From: G963662265 sp963668545 | GTDB taxonomy: Bacteria; Spirochaetota; Spirochaetia; CADAEX01 | Reading direction: 5' to 3' | DNA: 64,000 bases | Assembly: GCA_963668545.1 (NCBI GenBank) | Contig: OY764868.1 | Location: 3,100,001 to 3,164,000 of the forward strand | Part shown: positions 50,501 to 58,953 of the stretch, one piece after another | Layout of the letters: every line of letters starts with the position of its first letter | How positions within the stretch are numbered: position 1 is the stretch's first letter | Made by a program: the position numbers and the translations under genes | The notes under the pieces: model-generated | The model's input: only the letters and a program-made list of their open reading frames with translations | Databases searched by the model: none | What the model was told of the DNA's origin: nothing

Positions 50501-50511
50501 CCTCCGTCCCC
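50501..50511 (-). repeat. Right inverted end of the RAYT element
   Basis: CCTCCGTCCCC within TAATCCTCCGTCCCCC, exactly complementary over 11 bp to the left end. Confidence 0.75.
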
Positions 50512-50526
50512 CTTTTCCATCCCAGG

Positions 50527-51729
50527 CTAGCCCAGCAGCGATGTAAGGTAAGGCAGTGCTATAAATGTTCCGATTGCGCTTCCAACACTGGAAAGGAAAA
50601 AAACCACAAGTATATGTGTTACCCTGTTTCGAAAAAATCCCTTGACACTGAGGATATCATCACCGAGATTTTCAAGGTCTATTACTCTTGGCTTCCTGAG
50701 TACTGCTTCAAGCAGTCCGGTAAACATACCGACTCCTATAGTTGGGTTCATGGATGTTACAGGAGCTGCAAGAAATGCCAGAACTATTGTAAGAGGATGA
50801 GCAAGAGCTATCAGGGCCCCCACAGCAGAGAATGTCCCGTTTACTACAACCCAGCCAAGAAGCATGGAAAGGCTTCTGTCCCATCCGGATCTGAAAAATC
50901 CGGCTCCTACAAGCCCTATAACAACTGCAGGGATCAGCCATGGGAGTATTTTGGAAAAAACACTTTTTGGCGGTATTTCAATTATATCCCTGAGATCAAA
51001 ACTTTCACTGCCGGATGAAAATTTCTCAAACCACTTAATCATTCCCGGAACATGTCCCGCTCCAACAACAGCAACAACCTTTTTACCGGTTGCAGTAAAA
51101 ATATTGGTTGCAAGATACCTGTCCCTTTCATCAATAAGAACTTCCTTTACAGAGGGAAGATAATCAGACAATTCACTCATCATATCATCAAGCGCGCTTC
51201 TTTCCTTCATCTTTTCAATATCATCGCCCGATATTTTTTCCCTTGAAAAGACACTCCCTATAAGTGAAGCCAGCATCTTGTTCTTGCCCCAGAAACCGCT
51301 TTTAGCCCATGCTCTTTTCAGTGTAACCTGAATATCCCTGTCGGAAAAACTGAACGGGATATCAAGTTCCTGGGCAGTATCAATTGCAGCTTTCATTTCC
51401 TCCCCGGGTTTGACATCAAGACCTTCACCGATTTTTTTCTGAAAAGACGACATGGCAAGATTGGCAAGCATGAGAAAACCCTGCCCTTTCTTTAATATTT
51501 TGAAAATATCAAGATGTTCCCATTTGTTTCCCGCTTTCATCGAGTTATAACGGCCTGCATCTATCTCAACGCAAACTCTGTCCGGGGCTTCTTCCCTGAT
51601 TATCGAAGAAACCTCATCAACACTCTCTTTTGATACATGGGCAGTTCCGATTAATACAATCTCCCTGTCATCCTCTTTTATCCTTGTAACTGTATCGCTG
51701 TTTTCAACTACTAACAATTTATTCTCCAA
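50527..51729 (-). CDS. TraB/PrgY-family membrane protein
   Basis: 400 residues. The soluble N-terminal TraB domain has VLIGTAHVSKESVDEV (GTAHVS), EIDAGRYNSM, and VVAVVGAGHVPGMIKWFE (GAGH). A membrane part with about four helices follows (from LPWLIPAVVIGLVGAGFF at about 262 to FFLSSVGSAIGTFIALPYL at about 390). Family members include enterococcal PrgY/TraB, which reduce pheromone activity, and a metalloprotease-like TIKI fold has been proposed. Bacterial cellular role unknown. It overlaps the TPR lipoprotein gene by 11 bp. Confidence 0.85.
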   Translation of the reverse strand: MENKLLVVENSDTVTRIKEDDREIVLIGTAHVSKESVDEVSSIIREEAPDRVCVEIDAGRYNSMKAGNKWEHLDIFKILKKGQGFLMLANLAMSSFQKKIGEGLDVKPGEEMKAAIDTAQELDIPFSFSDRDIQVTLKRAWAKSGFWGKNKMLASLIGSVFSREKISGDDIEKMKERSALDDMMSELSDYLPSVKEVLIDERDRYLATNIFTATGKKVVAVVGAGHVPGMIKWFEKFSSGSESFDLRDIIEIPPKSVFSKILPWLIPAVVIGLVGAGFFRSGWDRSLSMLLGWVVVNGTFSAVGALIALAHPLTIVLAFLAAPVTSMNPTIGVGMFTGLLEAVLRKPRVIDLENLGDDILSVKGFFRNRVTHILVVFFLSSVGSAIGTFIALPYLTSLLG

Positions 51730-53074
51730 TCTCGTTCAGCTTCCATTCTGCAATTCGGTGTTCCAGAGTTTCAGGAAAATCAAATTCAACTACCTTGCTG
51801 AAAAAGTCTTCACTTAAAACACTTTTTCCGAATGTATCATAGTATATTGCAAGATAGAAATATCCCTGAAGCTTTGTAAGGGGGATTTTTTCTTCATCAA
51901 CCTTCCTGACTGCAATTCCCTCATATGGGGGATCAATATAAACCCTTGAGATATGGTACATAAGGTCATCCCTTGGAATTTCAGAAATATGTTTCTTTAC
52001 AAGCTGTTTTGCATTGAATTTATCACCATCTTTCATCATTGAAGCTGCTGCAAGAAGGATAAATGTCTGGCTTTGTTCTGCATCATAAGCTTTCAGAAAA
52101 TACTCAGAAGCAGCTTTATACTCCCCTGCCCTGTAGAGCTGCATTGCAGTGGGTAGATACCCGTAATAATAGTCACTGTTTTCAGAAAGCGCTTTTTTAT
52201 AATCTGCAAGTGCCCTGTCATTTTCCCCGAGGGCCTCAAAAGCTTTTGCCCTGTGGGCATAACAGATAAAAATATCTGGGTCCATTTCTATTGCCCTGTC
52301 AAAATCCTTTACAGCTTCTTCATATTTCCCTGAATAAAGCCTTGTCCGTCCCCTGTCAACATAATTCCATATATAATCCGGGTTTAATTTTACAGCTACA
52401 TCAAGATCTTTTTCTGCCCCTTCATAATCCTCTTTGAGTGATTTCAGATAGCCTCTGTCAATATATGCAAACATATTTTCGGGATCATTTTTTATAACTG
52501 TATCATACTGCTTCAGTGCTTCATCATTTTTTTCCTGCTTCATGAGAAGGACTGCATATCCGAATCTGGCTTCATTATCAAGAGACCCGCTTTCAAGCCC
52601 CCTTTTAAAAGCTGTTTCCGCCTGCTTGAAATTCTTTTTACTGTAATAAAGCTTCCCGAGAGCAAGATTGGCCTCTTCATTGTCAGGATCAGCTGCAAGA
52701 ATCTGTTTCAGGATTTTTTCCTCGTTATCACTTTCCCCTTTCATATTATATATCAGAGAAAGATAATAAAGAGCATCCAGGTTTTCAGGTTCCGAAACAA
52801 GGAAACCGCTAAGAACAGATTCCGCGTCATCTATCCTGCTGTTGTTGAAAAGAAGGATTGCATAAAGCAGCTTATCATCTCCGTTTTCTGCTTCATAAAG
52901 CTCAAGAGCTCCTTTCAGGTCACCTTTAGATACAAGCTCTTCAACTCTCTCCATCAGAGGTTTTTCTTCTGTTAGCGGATGTTTTCCGGCAGTTGTCACA
53001 TTTGTGACAGAAGTACAGGAAACTATCAAACACAGCATTAATGCTGCAAACAGGAAGTAAAGTCTGCGTGTCAT
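51719..53074 (-). CDS. TPR-repeat lipoprotein
   Basis: 451 residues. A lipoprotein signal (FLFAALMLCLIVSC, Cys about residue 20) precedes roughly nine tetratricopeptide repeats between about residues 45 and 370 (for example ALYYLSLIYNMKGESDNEEK and ANLALGKLYYSKKNFKQAE). It is a periplasmic or outer-membrane-facing scaffold for protein contacts. The C-terminal 80 residues are non-TPR and end DFPETLEHRIAEWKLNEIGE. Translation is coupled to the TraB-like gene downstream. Confidence 0.9.
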   Translation of the reverse strand: MTRRLYFLFAALMLCLIVSCTSVTNVTTAGKHPLTEEKPLMERVEELVSKGDLKGALELYEAENGDDKLLYAILLFNNSRIDDAESVLSGFLVSEPENLDALYYLSLIYNMKGESDNEEKILKQILAADPDNEEANLALGKLYYSKKNFKQAETAFKRGLESGSLDNEARFGYAVLLMKQEKNDEALKQYDTVIKNDPENMFAYIDRGYLKSLKEDYEGAEKDLDVAVKLNPDYIWNYVDRGRTRLYSGKYEEAVKDFDRAIEMDPDIFICYAHRAKAFEALGENDRALADYKKALSENSDYYYGYLPTAMQLYRAGEYKAASEYFLKAYDAEQSQTFILLAAASMMKDGDKFNAKQLVKKHISEIPRDDLMYHISRVYIDPPYEGIAVRKVDEEKIPLTKLQGYFYLAIYYDTFGKSVLSEDFFSKVVEFDFPETLEHRIAEWKLNEIGE

Positions 53075-53193
53075 AAATTATACTCCGGATTTTTATTAAT
53101 GTATGAGACCCTCAGGTGTTCATAACTATACCCTGCAATAGCAATATTACTCAAGGTTGCTTTTTTATTTTCATACTGCTAAAATACCACACT

Positions 53194-55038
53194 ATGGGCA
53201 TAAATATTAAAAAAAAATATTATATAATACCGGTAATCTATATCGGGATAATTTCACTGCTTGTTTACATGCAGTTTTCAACTACATCTGATTTTTCTGA
53301 CAATATTTCTACAATTCAGATCACTGGAGAAACCAGGGCAAACAGCGATGACAGGGCAACAGCTGTTACAGCCATGGATATAAACATTCATGGGTTCATT
53401 CTCCCTCTGTCTTCAAAAAAACCCATTATCCTTACTACTCTTGACGGAAACAAGACAAGAATTTTTATCAGGGGCTACAACAAGACAGAAAGCGGAATGG
53501 AGCTTTTCCTTACAGGCAACGTGAAGCTGAGGATAGAAAAGAATAACAAATCAGAAAGAGGATTCTGCCTGATTCCTGTCTTCCCGTCAGGAAACAGCAA
53601 TATCAAATCTGTATCTGTTCCTTTCAGTCTTGTTAACCCCGAGGATCTCACCCCTACTGAAATTTTCCCGGTATTCTCTTTTTCCGAGGGGGAAAATCTG
53701 TTCTTTGCAGCTGCAACACCTCAGTCAAAAATAGATACTGTAAAAAAAATTATCACAGCTGTTCCTGACAGCGAACAGAATATACGAATAAGGATAAATG
53801 AAGCGGAAGAAGGGATTTCCGATCCCTACTCATTCTGGTTCTCCAGCTTCATGATTGACAATGAAAAGGCGACAGACAGGGAAACCCTTATAGCTGAATA
53901 CATTGATAAAGGCTATGACGGATGGAAAGCACCACGCTTCAATCAGAAAACTGGTAAATGGATAACACATGACGGCGTTGAAGTATATAACAGCGAAATA
54001 ATATCTGCCCTTGCATCAGAGTCGTTCAGAAGAAACGAGTTCAGAAGGAACAGATGGCTTTTCAATGCTTCCAGAGTACTTAATAAAGAGGTTTTTCTTC
54101 TGGAAGCAGCCCTTGCAAACGGCAACCTTGTAAAAACTTATGAAGAGTTTCAGAAAACAGATATAGAGCTTATCAACAGAATAAGCAGCATGATAAAACA
54201 GCAGGATGCTGATGTATTCAAAATCAGAAACCTTATAAAAATAATTGTGGACAGAGGACCATATTCACTTACCCAGGAACTTTTTCAGATGGCTGAAAGA
54301 AATTTCGACTCACCTGACAGAGATATAAGGCTCGGGATAGCAGTTGCCTATCTTGATTTCACAGCGCTGAATATCGAACCGGAACTCTCCCTTTCAAGGT
54401 TTAATCATATTATTGACAATCTTATTCTGAGAAATATCATCAAGGCTGATGAAGGACTTTTCTTGACAGACAGTGATTACAAGGATATTTCAGACACTCT
54501 TTTCACCCTGAAAGCTGCAGACTGTCTTATAAAATCAGGAATTTTCAATACAAGGCCTGTTATCAATATGATAGGCAAAAAACTTATTTCATCCCTGCTT
54601 CCTTTTTCCAACTCGGAAGGATTTCTCCCTGAAAAAATTGTTATAAGGAACAGCAAGGTAAGCAACACAACAGGGTATCTTGAACCGGAAAAAGCATATA
54701 TGTATCTCGGAAGCTACAGATACATGCCCAGGTTTATAAGCCTTAAAAATGAACTCAGCCCGGGTGCATGGATAGCGACATGCTCTGAAAATGTTGATAT
54801 CAAAAAAATGCCTGGAGAAATAAAGATAAAAACATCATTTCCGGCAGGGTCTGTTGAATATATAGTAATTCAGGGAGTACCGGAAGTAAAAGGGTTCCAG
54901 CTATACGGTAAAGACTGGGTAAGCGATCCTTCTTTTGAGAGATACTCAGCAGGCTGGGTATACCAGAAAGAGACAAACTCAGTACTGATAAAACTTCAGC
55001 ATAATAATGAGAACGAAGAGATTATAATAAAATACTGA
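53194..55038 (+). CDS. Hypothetical membrane-anchored envelope protein
   Basis: 615 residues from the ATG at 53194 (the frame opens at 53116, but the upstream part is low-complexity). One N-terminal transmembrane anchor (YIIPVIYIGIISLLVYMQF). It is followed by a beta-rich region (IQITGETRANSDDRATAVTA, NIHGFILPLSSKKPIILTTL), a Trp/Tyr-rich middle (GYDGWKAPRFNQKTGKWITH), a helical region (about 300-490) and a beta-rich C-terminus. No family is recognised and no catalytic motif is visible. The opposite strand carries a TPR lipoprotein, so both may act in the envelope. Confidence 0.65.
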   Translation: MGINIKKKYYIIPVIYIGIISLLVYMQFSTTSDFSDNISTIQITGETRANSDDRATAVTAMDINIHGFILPLSSKKPIILTTLDGNKTRIFIRGYNKTESGMELFLTGNVKLRIEKNNKSERGFCLIPVFPSGNSNIKSVSVPFSLVNPEDLTPTEIFPVFSFSEGENLFFAAATPQSKIDTVKKIITAVPDSEQNIRIRINEAEEGISDPYSFWFSSFMIDNEKATDRETLIAEYIDKGYDGWKAPRFNQKTGKWITHDGVEVYNSEIISALASESFRRNEFRRNRWLFNASRVLNKEVFLLEAALANGNLVKTYEEFQKTDIELINRISSMIKQQDADVFKIRNLIKIIVDRGPYSLTQELFQMAERNFDSPDRDIRLGIAVAYLDFTALNIEPELSLSRFNHIIDNLILRNIIKADEGLFLTDSDYKDISDTLFTLKAADCLIKSGIFNTRPVINMIGKKLISSLLPFSNSEGFLPEKIVIRNSKVSNTTGYLEPEKAYMYLGSYRYMPRFISLKNELSPGAWIATCSENVDIKKMPGEIKIKTSFPAGSVEYIVIQGVPEVKGFQLYGKDWVSDPSFERYSAGWVYQKETNSVLIKLQHNNENEEIIIKY

Positions 55039-55190
55039 TATCAAGCGGCAAAAGGGCTGTTTATAACTGACAAGCTTTTTTTAATTAAACCATGAAAATA
55101 CATATTTCTGATTCTGCAAAAAAAAGGCTGTACCGGACATAATGCCGGCACAGCTCTTTTACCGGCACAGCCGGTACTCTCCCCTAAGGG

Positions 55191-55307
55191 AAAACATCCT
55201 GCCTTCCGCCGGACTATCAGGCATCCCTGTCTTGTCCGGCATAAAAACATCCTGCCTTCCGCCGGACTATCAGGCATCCCTGCCTTGTCCGGCATAAAAA
55301 CATCCTG
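55191..55307. repeat. 53-bp tandem repeat, 2.2 copies
   Basis: Units start at 55191, 55244 and (partial) 55297; the two full units differ at only one or two bases (CTGTCTTG versus CTGCCTTG). Each unit contains GCCGGAC and its complement GTCCGGC separated by 19 bp, so each can fold into a hairpin. Confidence 0.92.
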
Positions 55308-55341
55308 TTTTTAACATTTTCACCTGTAAAAAATATCTAAT

Positions 55342-55352
55342 CCTCCGTCCCC
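55342..55352 (-). repeat. Solitary copy of the RAYT element end
   Basis: CCTCCGTCCCC within TAATCCTCCGTCCCCC, the same 16 bases as at the right end of the element at 50501-50511. Confidence 0.7.
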
Positions 55353-55470
55353 CGTCTTTCTTGCAGCCATGCACCGTAAAGGGTATATCCCGGAAAAACA
55401 CATGGATATGATGCATCAGCTGTTAAAGCTTAGCAGGGATACTGCCAGTTATTCCCCGGAAGCTTCTGAC

Positions 55471-55501
55471 AAAAAGGCAGCAGTTCCTTACAGGAACTGC
55501 T
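55471..55501 (-). terminator. Terminator of transketolase
   Basis: The 10-bp stem AGCAGTTCCT / AGGAACTGCT (55479-55488 with 55492-55501) is followed on the minus strand by GCCTTTTT. Confidence 0.85.
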
Positions 55502-55520
55502 TACCGGAAGATATGAATTT

Positions 55521-57494
55521 CTATCTGTTGATTATTGCAGCAAGATTTTCAGCAGAAAAACCGAATTTCTTTGCAACATCTGTATATTTTCCTGATTCCC
55601 CGAACACATCAACTGCGAGAATATCCTCTTCTGAAGAAGCAAGCCCTCTCCATCCTGCAGATACTCCGCACTCGGCAACAACAACTCTTCCCCCTTCAGG
55701 AATAAGGGCTGCTTTAAAAGCCTTATCCTGTGCTTCAAAGAGTTCTCTTGAAGGCATTGAAACAATTCTCACCTTTTTATCAGTCAGTGCAGATGCTTCT
55801 ATAGCAAGGGATACTTCAGAACCTGTTGCAACAACAGTTACATCAGGAGTTCCTGCACAGTCCTTGACTATGTAAGCACCTTTTCTCATATTCTGCTTCC
55901 AGTTGCTGTCATGCTTATCATAAACAGTAATATTCTGTCTTGTGTAAGCCATACATACAGGACCATCCTGTCTTTCAACTGCCATCTGCCATGCGACAGC
56001 TGTCTCCTGGGCATCACCGGGTCTTAACATCCAGTTGTTCGGGATAATTCTGAGTGACTCAACCTGCTCAACAGCCTGATGTGTAGGTCCGTCTTCGCCT
56101 ACATAGATTGAATCATGTGTAAATATAAAAGTTGTGGGGATTTTCATTATTGCAGCAAGTCTTACAGTAGGTCTCATATAGTCTGCGAATACAAGGAATG
56201 TTGCACAGTATCCCCTGAGTCCGCCGTGAAGAACAATACCGTTTGTCACTCCTCCCATCGCATGCTCTCTGATACCGAAGTGAAGTGTTCTGCCTGCCCT
56301 GTCTTTTCTTGAAAAATCGCCGTTGTCAGGAACTACAGTATTGTTTGAAGGAGCAAGGTCTGCTGATCCCCCTACAAGATTGGGAACCGCGGCACATGAT
56401 GAAACAAGTGATTTACCTGAAGCAATTCTTGTTGCAACTGATTCTCCGATTCCAAACTGAGGCATATCAGCATCATCAATTGAAAGAGCTGCACCGCTCA
56501 TGAATCTGTCCCAGAGTTTGGCAAGTTCAGGGTTTTCTCCCTGCCATGAAGCAAAATCTTTTTTCCATGCATCATAGTTTGCAGCCTGTTCTTTTCTTTT
56601 TTCCTCAAAATATTTATAGGCTTCAGGAAAAACATAGAAATCCTGATCAACCGGTATTCCGAGGCTTTCTCTCATAAGCTTTCTTTCTTCATCTCCGAGA
56701 GGAGCGCCGTGCACTTTGTGAGTACCAGCAAGATTAGGAGAACCTTTTCCTATTATTGATTTAAGAACAATAAAGGATGGTTTATCCTTGACAGATTTTG
56801 CCTTTTCAACAAGCTTTACAATGCCGTCAAGATCATACGCATCGCCTTTTAAAACCTGCCAGCCGTATGCTTCATAACGTGCTGCAACATTTTCTGTGAA
56901 GGCAAGCTCTGTTGAACCTTCTATTGTTATGCCGTTATCATCATAAAACACAATAAGCTTTCCAAGACCGAGATGTCCTGCAAGAGATGCGGCCTCTGAT
57001 GTGATCCCCTCCATCATGCATCCATCGCCTGAGAGAGCATATGTGTAATGGTCTATTATTTTTCTTTTACCGGTATTGAACTTTGCAGCAAGCATTTCCT
57101 CTGCAATTGCCATACCTACAGCATTGGAAAATCCTGCTCCAAGCGGACCTGTAGTTGTTTCAACACCGTCAGTCCATCCGTATTCAGGATGTCCCGGAGT
57201 GAGAGTTCCAAGCTGTCTGAAACCTTTAAGATCTTCAATTGAAAGCTTGTAGCCTGAAAGATGTAAAAGAGCATACAGAAATGTTGATCCGTGTCCTGCT
57301 GAGAGAACGAATCTGTCCCTGTTTATCCAGCTTGAGTCTGCCGGATTGTGATTCATTATTTCACCGTAAAGTAAAGCTCCCAGTTCAGCACAGCCGAGCG
57401 GAAGACCGGGATGCCCTGATTTGGCACTCTGCACCTGATCGACAGCAAGTGTCCTTACTGAGTTTGCAACAGCTGTAATAGCCTGTTTATTCAT
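55521..57494 (-). CDS. tkt: Transketolase
   Basis: 657 residues with all three domains. Thiamine-diphosphate site GDGCMMEGITSEAASLAGHL and FYDDNGITIEG; substrate His residues in AKSGHPGLPLG and SAGHGSTFLYALL; the Pyr domain has GIREHAMGGVTNGI and the FIFTHDSIYVGEDGPTHQ signature. It transfers two-carbon units in the non-oxidative pentose phosphate pathway. Preceded by GGGGGAA as ribosome binding site. Monocistronic, but the pentose-pathway gene rpiB lies just across the divergent region. Confidence 0.97.
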   Translation of the reverse strand: MNKQAITAVANSVRTLAVDQVQSAKSGHPGLPLGCAELGALLYGEIMNHNPADSSWINRDRFVLSAGHGSTFLYALLHLSGYKLSIEDLKGFRQLGTLTPGHPEYGWTDGVETTTGPLGAGFSNAVGMAIAEEMLAAKFNTGKRKIIDHYTYALSGDGCMMEGITSEAASLAGHLGLGKLIVFYDDNGITIEGSTELAFTENVAARYEAYGWQVLKGDAYDLDGIVKLVEKAKSVKDKPSFIVLKSIIGKGSPNLAGTHKVHGAPLGDEERKLMRESLGIPVDQDFYVFPEAYKYFEEKRKEQAANYDAWKKDFASWQGENPELAKLWDRFMSGAALSIDDADMPQFGIGESVATRIASGKSLVSSCAAVPNLVGGSADLAPSNNTVVPDNGDFSRKDRAGRTLHFGIREHAMGGVTNGIVLHGGLRGYCATFLVFADYMRPTVRLAAIMKIPTTFIFTHDSIYVGEDGPTHQAVEQVESLRIIPNNWMLRPGDAQETAVAWQMAVERQDGPVCMAYTRQNITVYDKHDSNWKQNMRKGAYIVKDCAGTPDVTVVATGSEVSLAIEASALTDKKVRIVSMPSRELFEAQDKAFKAALIPEGGRVVVAECGVSAGWRGLASSEEDILAVDVFGESGKYTDVAKKFGFSAENLAAIINR

Positions 57495-57768
57495 ATTTTC
57501 CCCCTATACAGATTTCTACATATCTACCTAAGTATATATATTCTATACGAAAATATATTTTTTTAAAAGATTAAAACCCCATATAAACTCATAATATTTT
57601 TTAATAATAAGCAAAGATTGCAGCAGGCTGACAGCATTTCTACACATAAGTACACCCCGCATTATAGAATACAAAATAACATACTGTACACAGTTTTTGC
57701 ATTATATAATTTATAAAATCGGAAGATCAGGGGATGAAATAATCATTACAGAATGTTATACTATAATA

Positions 57769-58434
57769 ATGATTGATAACTATAGTCTCTTCCTTAATAA
57801 TGCACCACGCCCCCCCTACCTTATAGGAAGGGAGGCAGGGCTTAAAGCCGCAGTATTTGTCCCTTTCATCAAAATCGGGGGGACAGAATATATACTTTTT
57901 GAAAAAAGGGCATCAGGAATCAGGCAGGCTGGGGAAATATGTTTCCCCGGAGGGATTTTTGACAGGGAAAGGGACAGAGATTTTTCAGACACAGCAGTCA
58001 GGGAAACTGTTGAAGAGCTTGGAATAGCAGAACACCTTGTCACACTTGACCATCACCTCGGTTATCTGGTTGCCAACATGGGGGCTACAGTAGATATATA
58101 CACAGGCAGGCTTGATATTAAAGGGGAATCTGACCTTGATCCCAGCAGAAAAGAAGTTGAAAGTATTCATATGATTCCTGTAGATTTTTTTCTTGAGAAT
58201 GAGCCGGAAGAGTATAAACTGCAGATAGAAATCAAATCAAAATATGATGATGAGAACGGAGAAATTATTGAACTTTTTCCTGCTGAAAAACTGGGACTGC
58301 CGGAAAAATACCACAGTTCATGGAAAGGAAGAAAACCCAGTATTTACGTTTACAAATACGAGAGTATAATAATATGGGGACTGACAGCAAATATTGTCAA
58401 AGAGATATCAGAAATTATAAAGAGGAACAGATAA
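57769..58434 (+). CDS. Nudix hydrolase, CoA pyrophosphatase (NudL/NUDT7-like)
   Basis: About 221 residues from the ATG at 57769, where homology begins (IDNYSLFLNNAPRPPYL); the frame opens at 57697. The extended CoA-Nudix signature is seen: QAGEICFPGGIFD, followed by AVRETVEELGI with the catalytic Glu residues. The protein keeps the long C-terminal part and a VANMGATVDIYTG strand. The family cleaves CoA and CoA esters to phosphopantetheine and ADP. It abuts rpiB (stop and start adjacent). Confidence 0.82.
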   Translation: MIDNYSLFLNNAPRPPYLIGREAGLKAAVFVPFIKIGGTEYILFEKRASGIRQAGEICFPGGIFDRERDRDFSDTAVRETVEELGIAEHLVTLDHHLGYLVANMGATVDIYTGRLDIKGESDLDPSRKEVESIHMIPVDFFLENEPEEYKLQIEIKSKYDDENGEIIELFPAEKLGLPEKYHSSWKGRKPSIYVYKYESIIIWGLTANIVKEISEIIKRNR

Positions 58435-58875
58435 ATGAAGAAGGTTGTAATCGGAGCAGATCACGGAGCTTACCAGCTCAAGGAAAGAATAAAACAGCAC
58501 CTGGAAAAAAAGGGTTACGAAGTAACAGACACAGGTGTCCATGAGGATAAATCTGTCGACTATCCCGATATGGCGGAAAATGCCTGCAGGGAATACCTAA
58601 AAGGGGGTTATGAGTTCGGAATTGTCTGCTGCGGAACAGGAATAGGTATTTCAATAGCTGCAAACAAAATTGACAGTATCAGGTGCGGTCTCATACATGA
58701 TCTTTTTACTGCTGAAAAATGCAAAGCTCATAACAATGTAAATTTTATAGCATTCGGAGGAAGACTTGATTACAGAGATGTAAGTGTTGAGCAGATGATA
58801 GATAAATATATAGATACGGAATTTGAAGGAGACAGGCATCAGAGAAGACTGGACAAAATTACTGCCCTTGAATAA
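58435..58875 (+). CDS. rpiB: Ribose-5-phosphate isomerase B
   Basis: 146 residues. IGADHGAYQLKERI (Asp9, His10), catalytic-site Cys in IVCCGTGIGISIAANK (Cys65-66), KCKAHNNVNFIAFGGR with the active-site His near 99. It interconverts ribose 5-phosphate and ribulose 5-phosphate, or acts on allose/galactose 6-phosphate analogues in some members. Normal length. It is translated immediately after the Nudix gene and is the likely partner of the divergent transketolase in pentose phosphate metabolism. Confidence 0.95.
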   Translation: MKKVVIGADHGAYQLKERIKQHLEKKGYEVTDTGVHEDKSVDYPDMAENACREYLKGGYEFGIVCCGTGIGISIAANKIDSIRCGLIHDLFTAEKCKAHNNVNFIAFGGRLDYRDVSVEQMIDKYIDTEFEGDRHQRRLDKITALE

Positions 58876-58953
58876 TCAATTACTAACTAATTCAAAAAAA
58901 TTATTTCCAAAAAGACGCTGATGACTTACTATTTATTAACAGGATAACAGGAA

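Larger units (their letters stand above)
49712..50511. mobile_element. RAYT/IS200-like element with 11-bp inverted ends
   Basis: An 800-bp block bounded by GGGGACGGAGG (49712-49722) and its complement CCTCCGTCCCC (50501-50511), holding one gene for a Y1 transposase. It sits between radA and the traB-like gene. Confidence 0.72.
55039..55520. other. Gene-free repeat-rich stretch
   Basis: Holds nested GCCGG/CCGGC hairpins at 55129-55177, the 53-bp tandem repeat (55191-55307), a solitary copy of the RAYT end (55342-55352) and the transketolase terminator (55471-55501). The short minus-strand open frame across it is a by-product of the repeat. Confidence 0.75.

Noticed and set aside
55041..55295. 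Minus-strand open frame of 84 codons
   Set aside because: It is read through the 53-bp tandem repeat and CCGG hairpins; the apparent protein is just the repeat translated twice, with no ribosome binding site.
55191..55307. CRISPR array
   Set aside because: The repeats are directly adjacent with a 53-bp period and no unique spacers, and no cas genes are nearby.
55369..55875. Plus-strand open frame of 168 codons crossing the end of transketolase
   Set aside because: Mostly antisense to a well-conserved enzyme and interrupted by the transketolase terminator.
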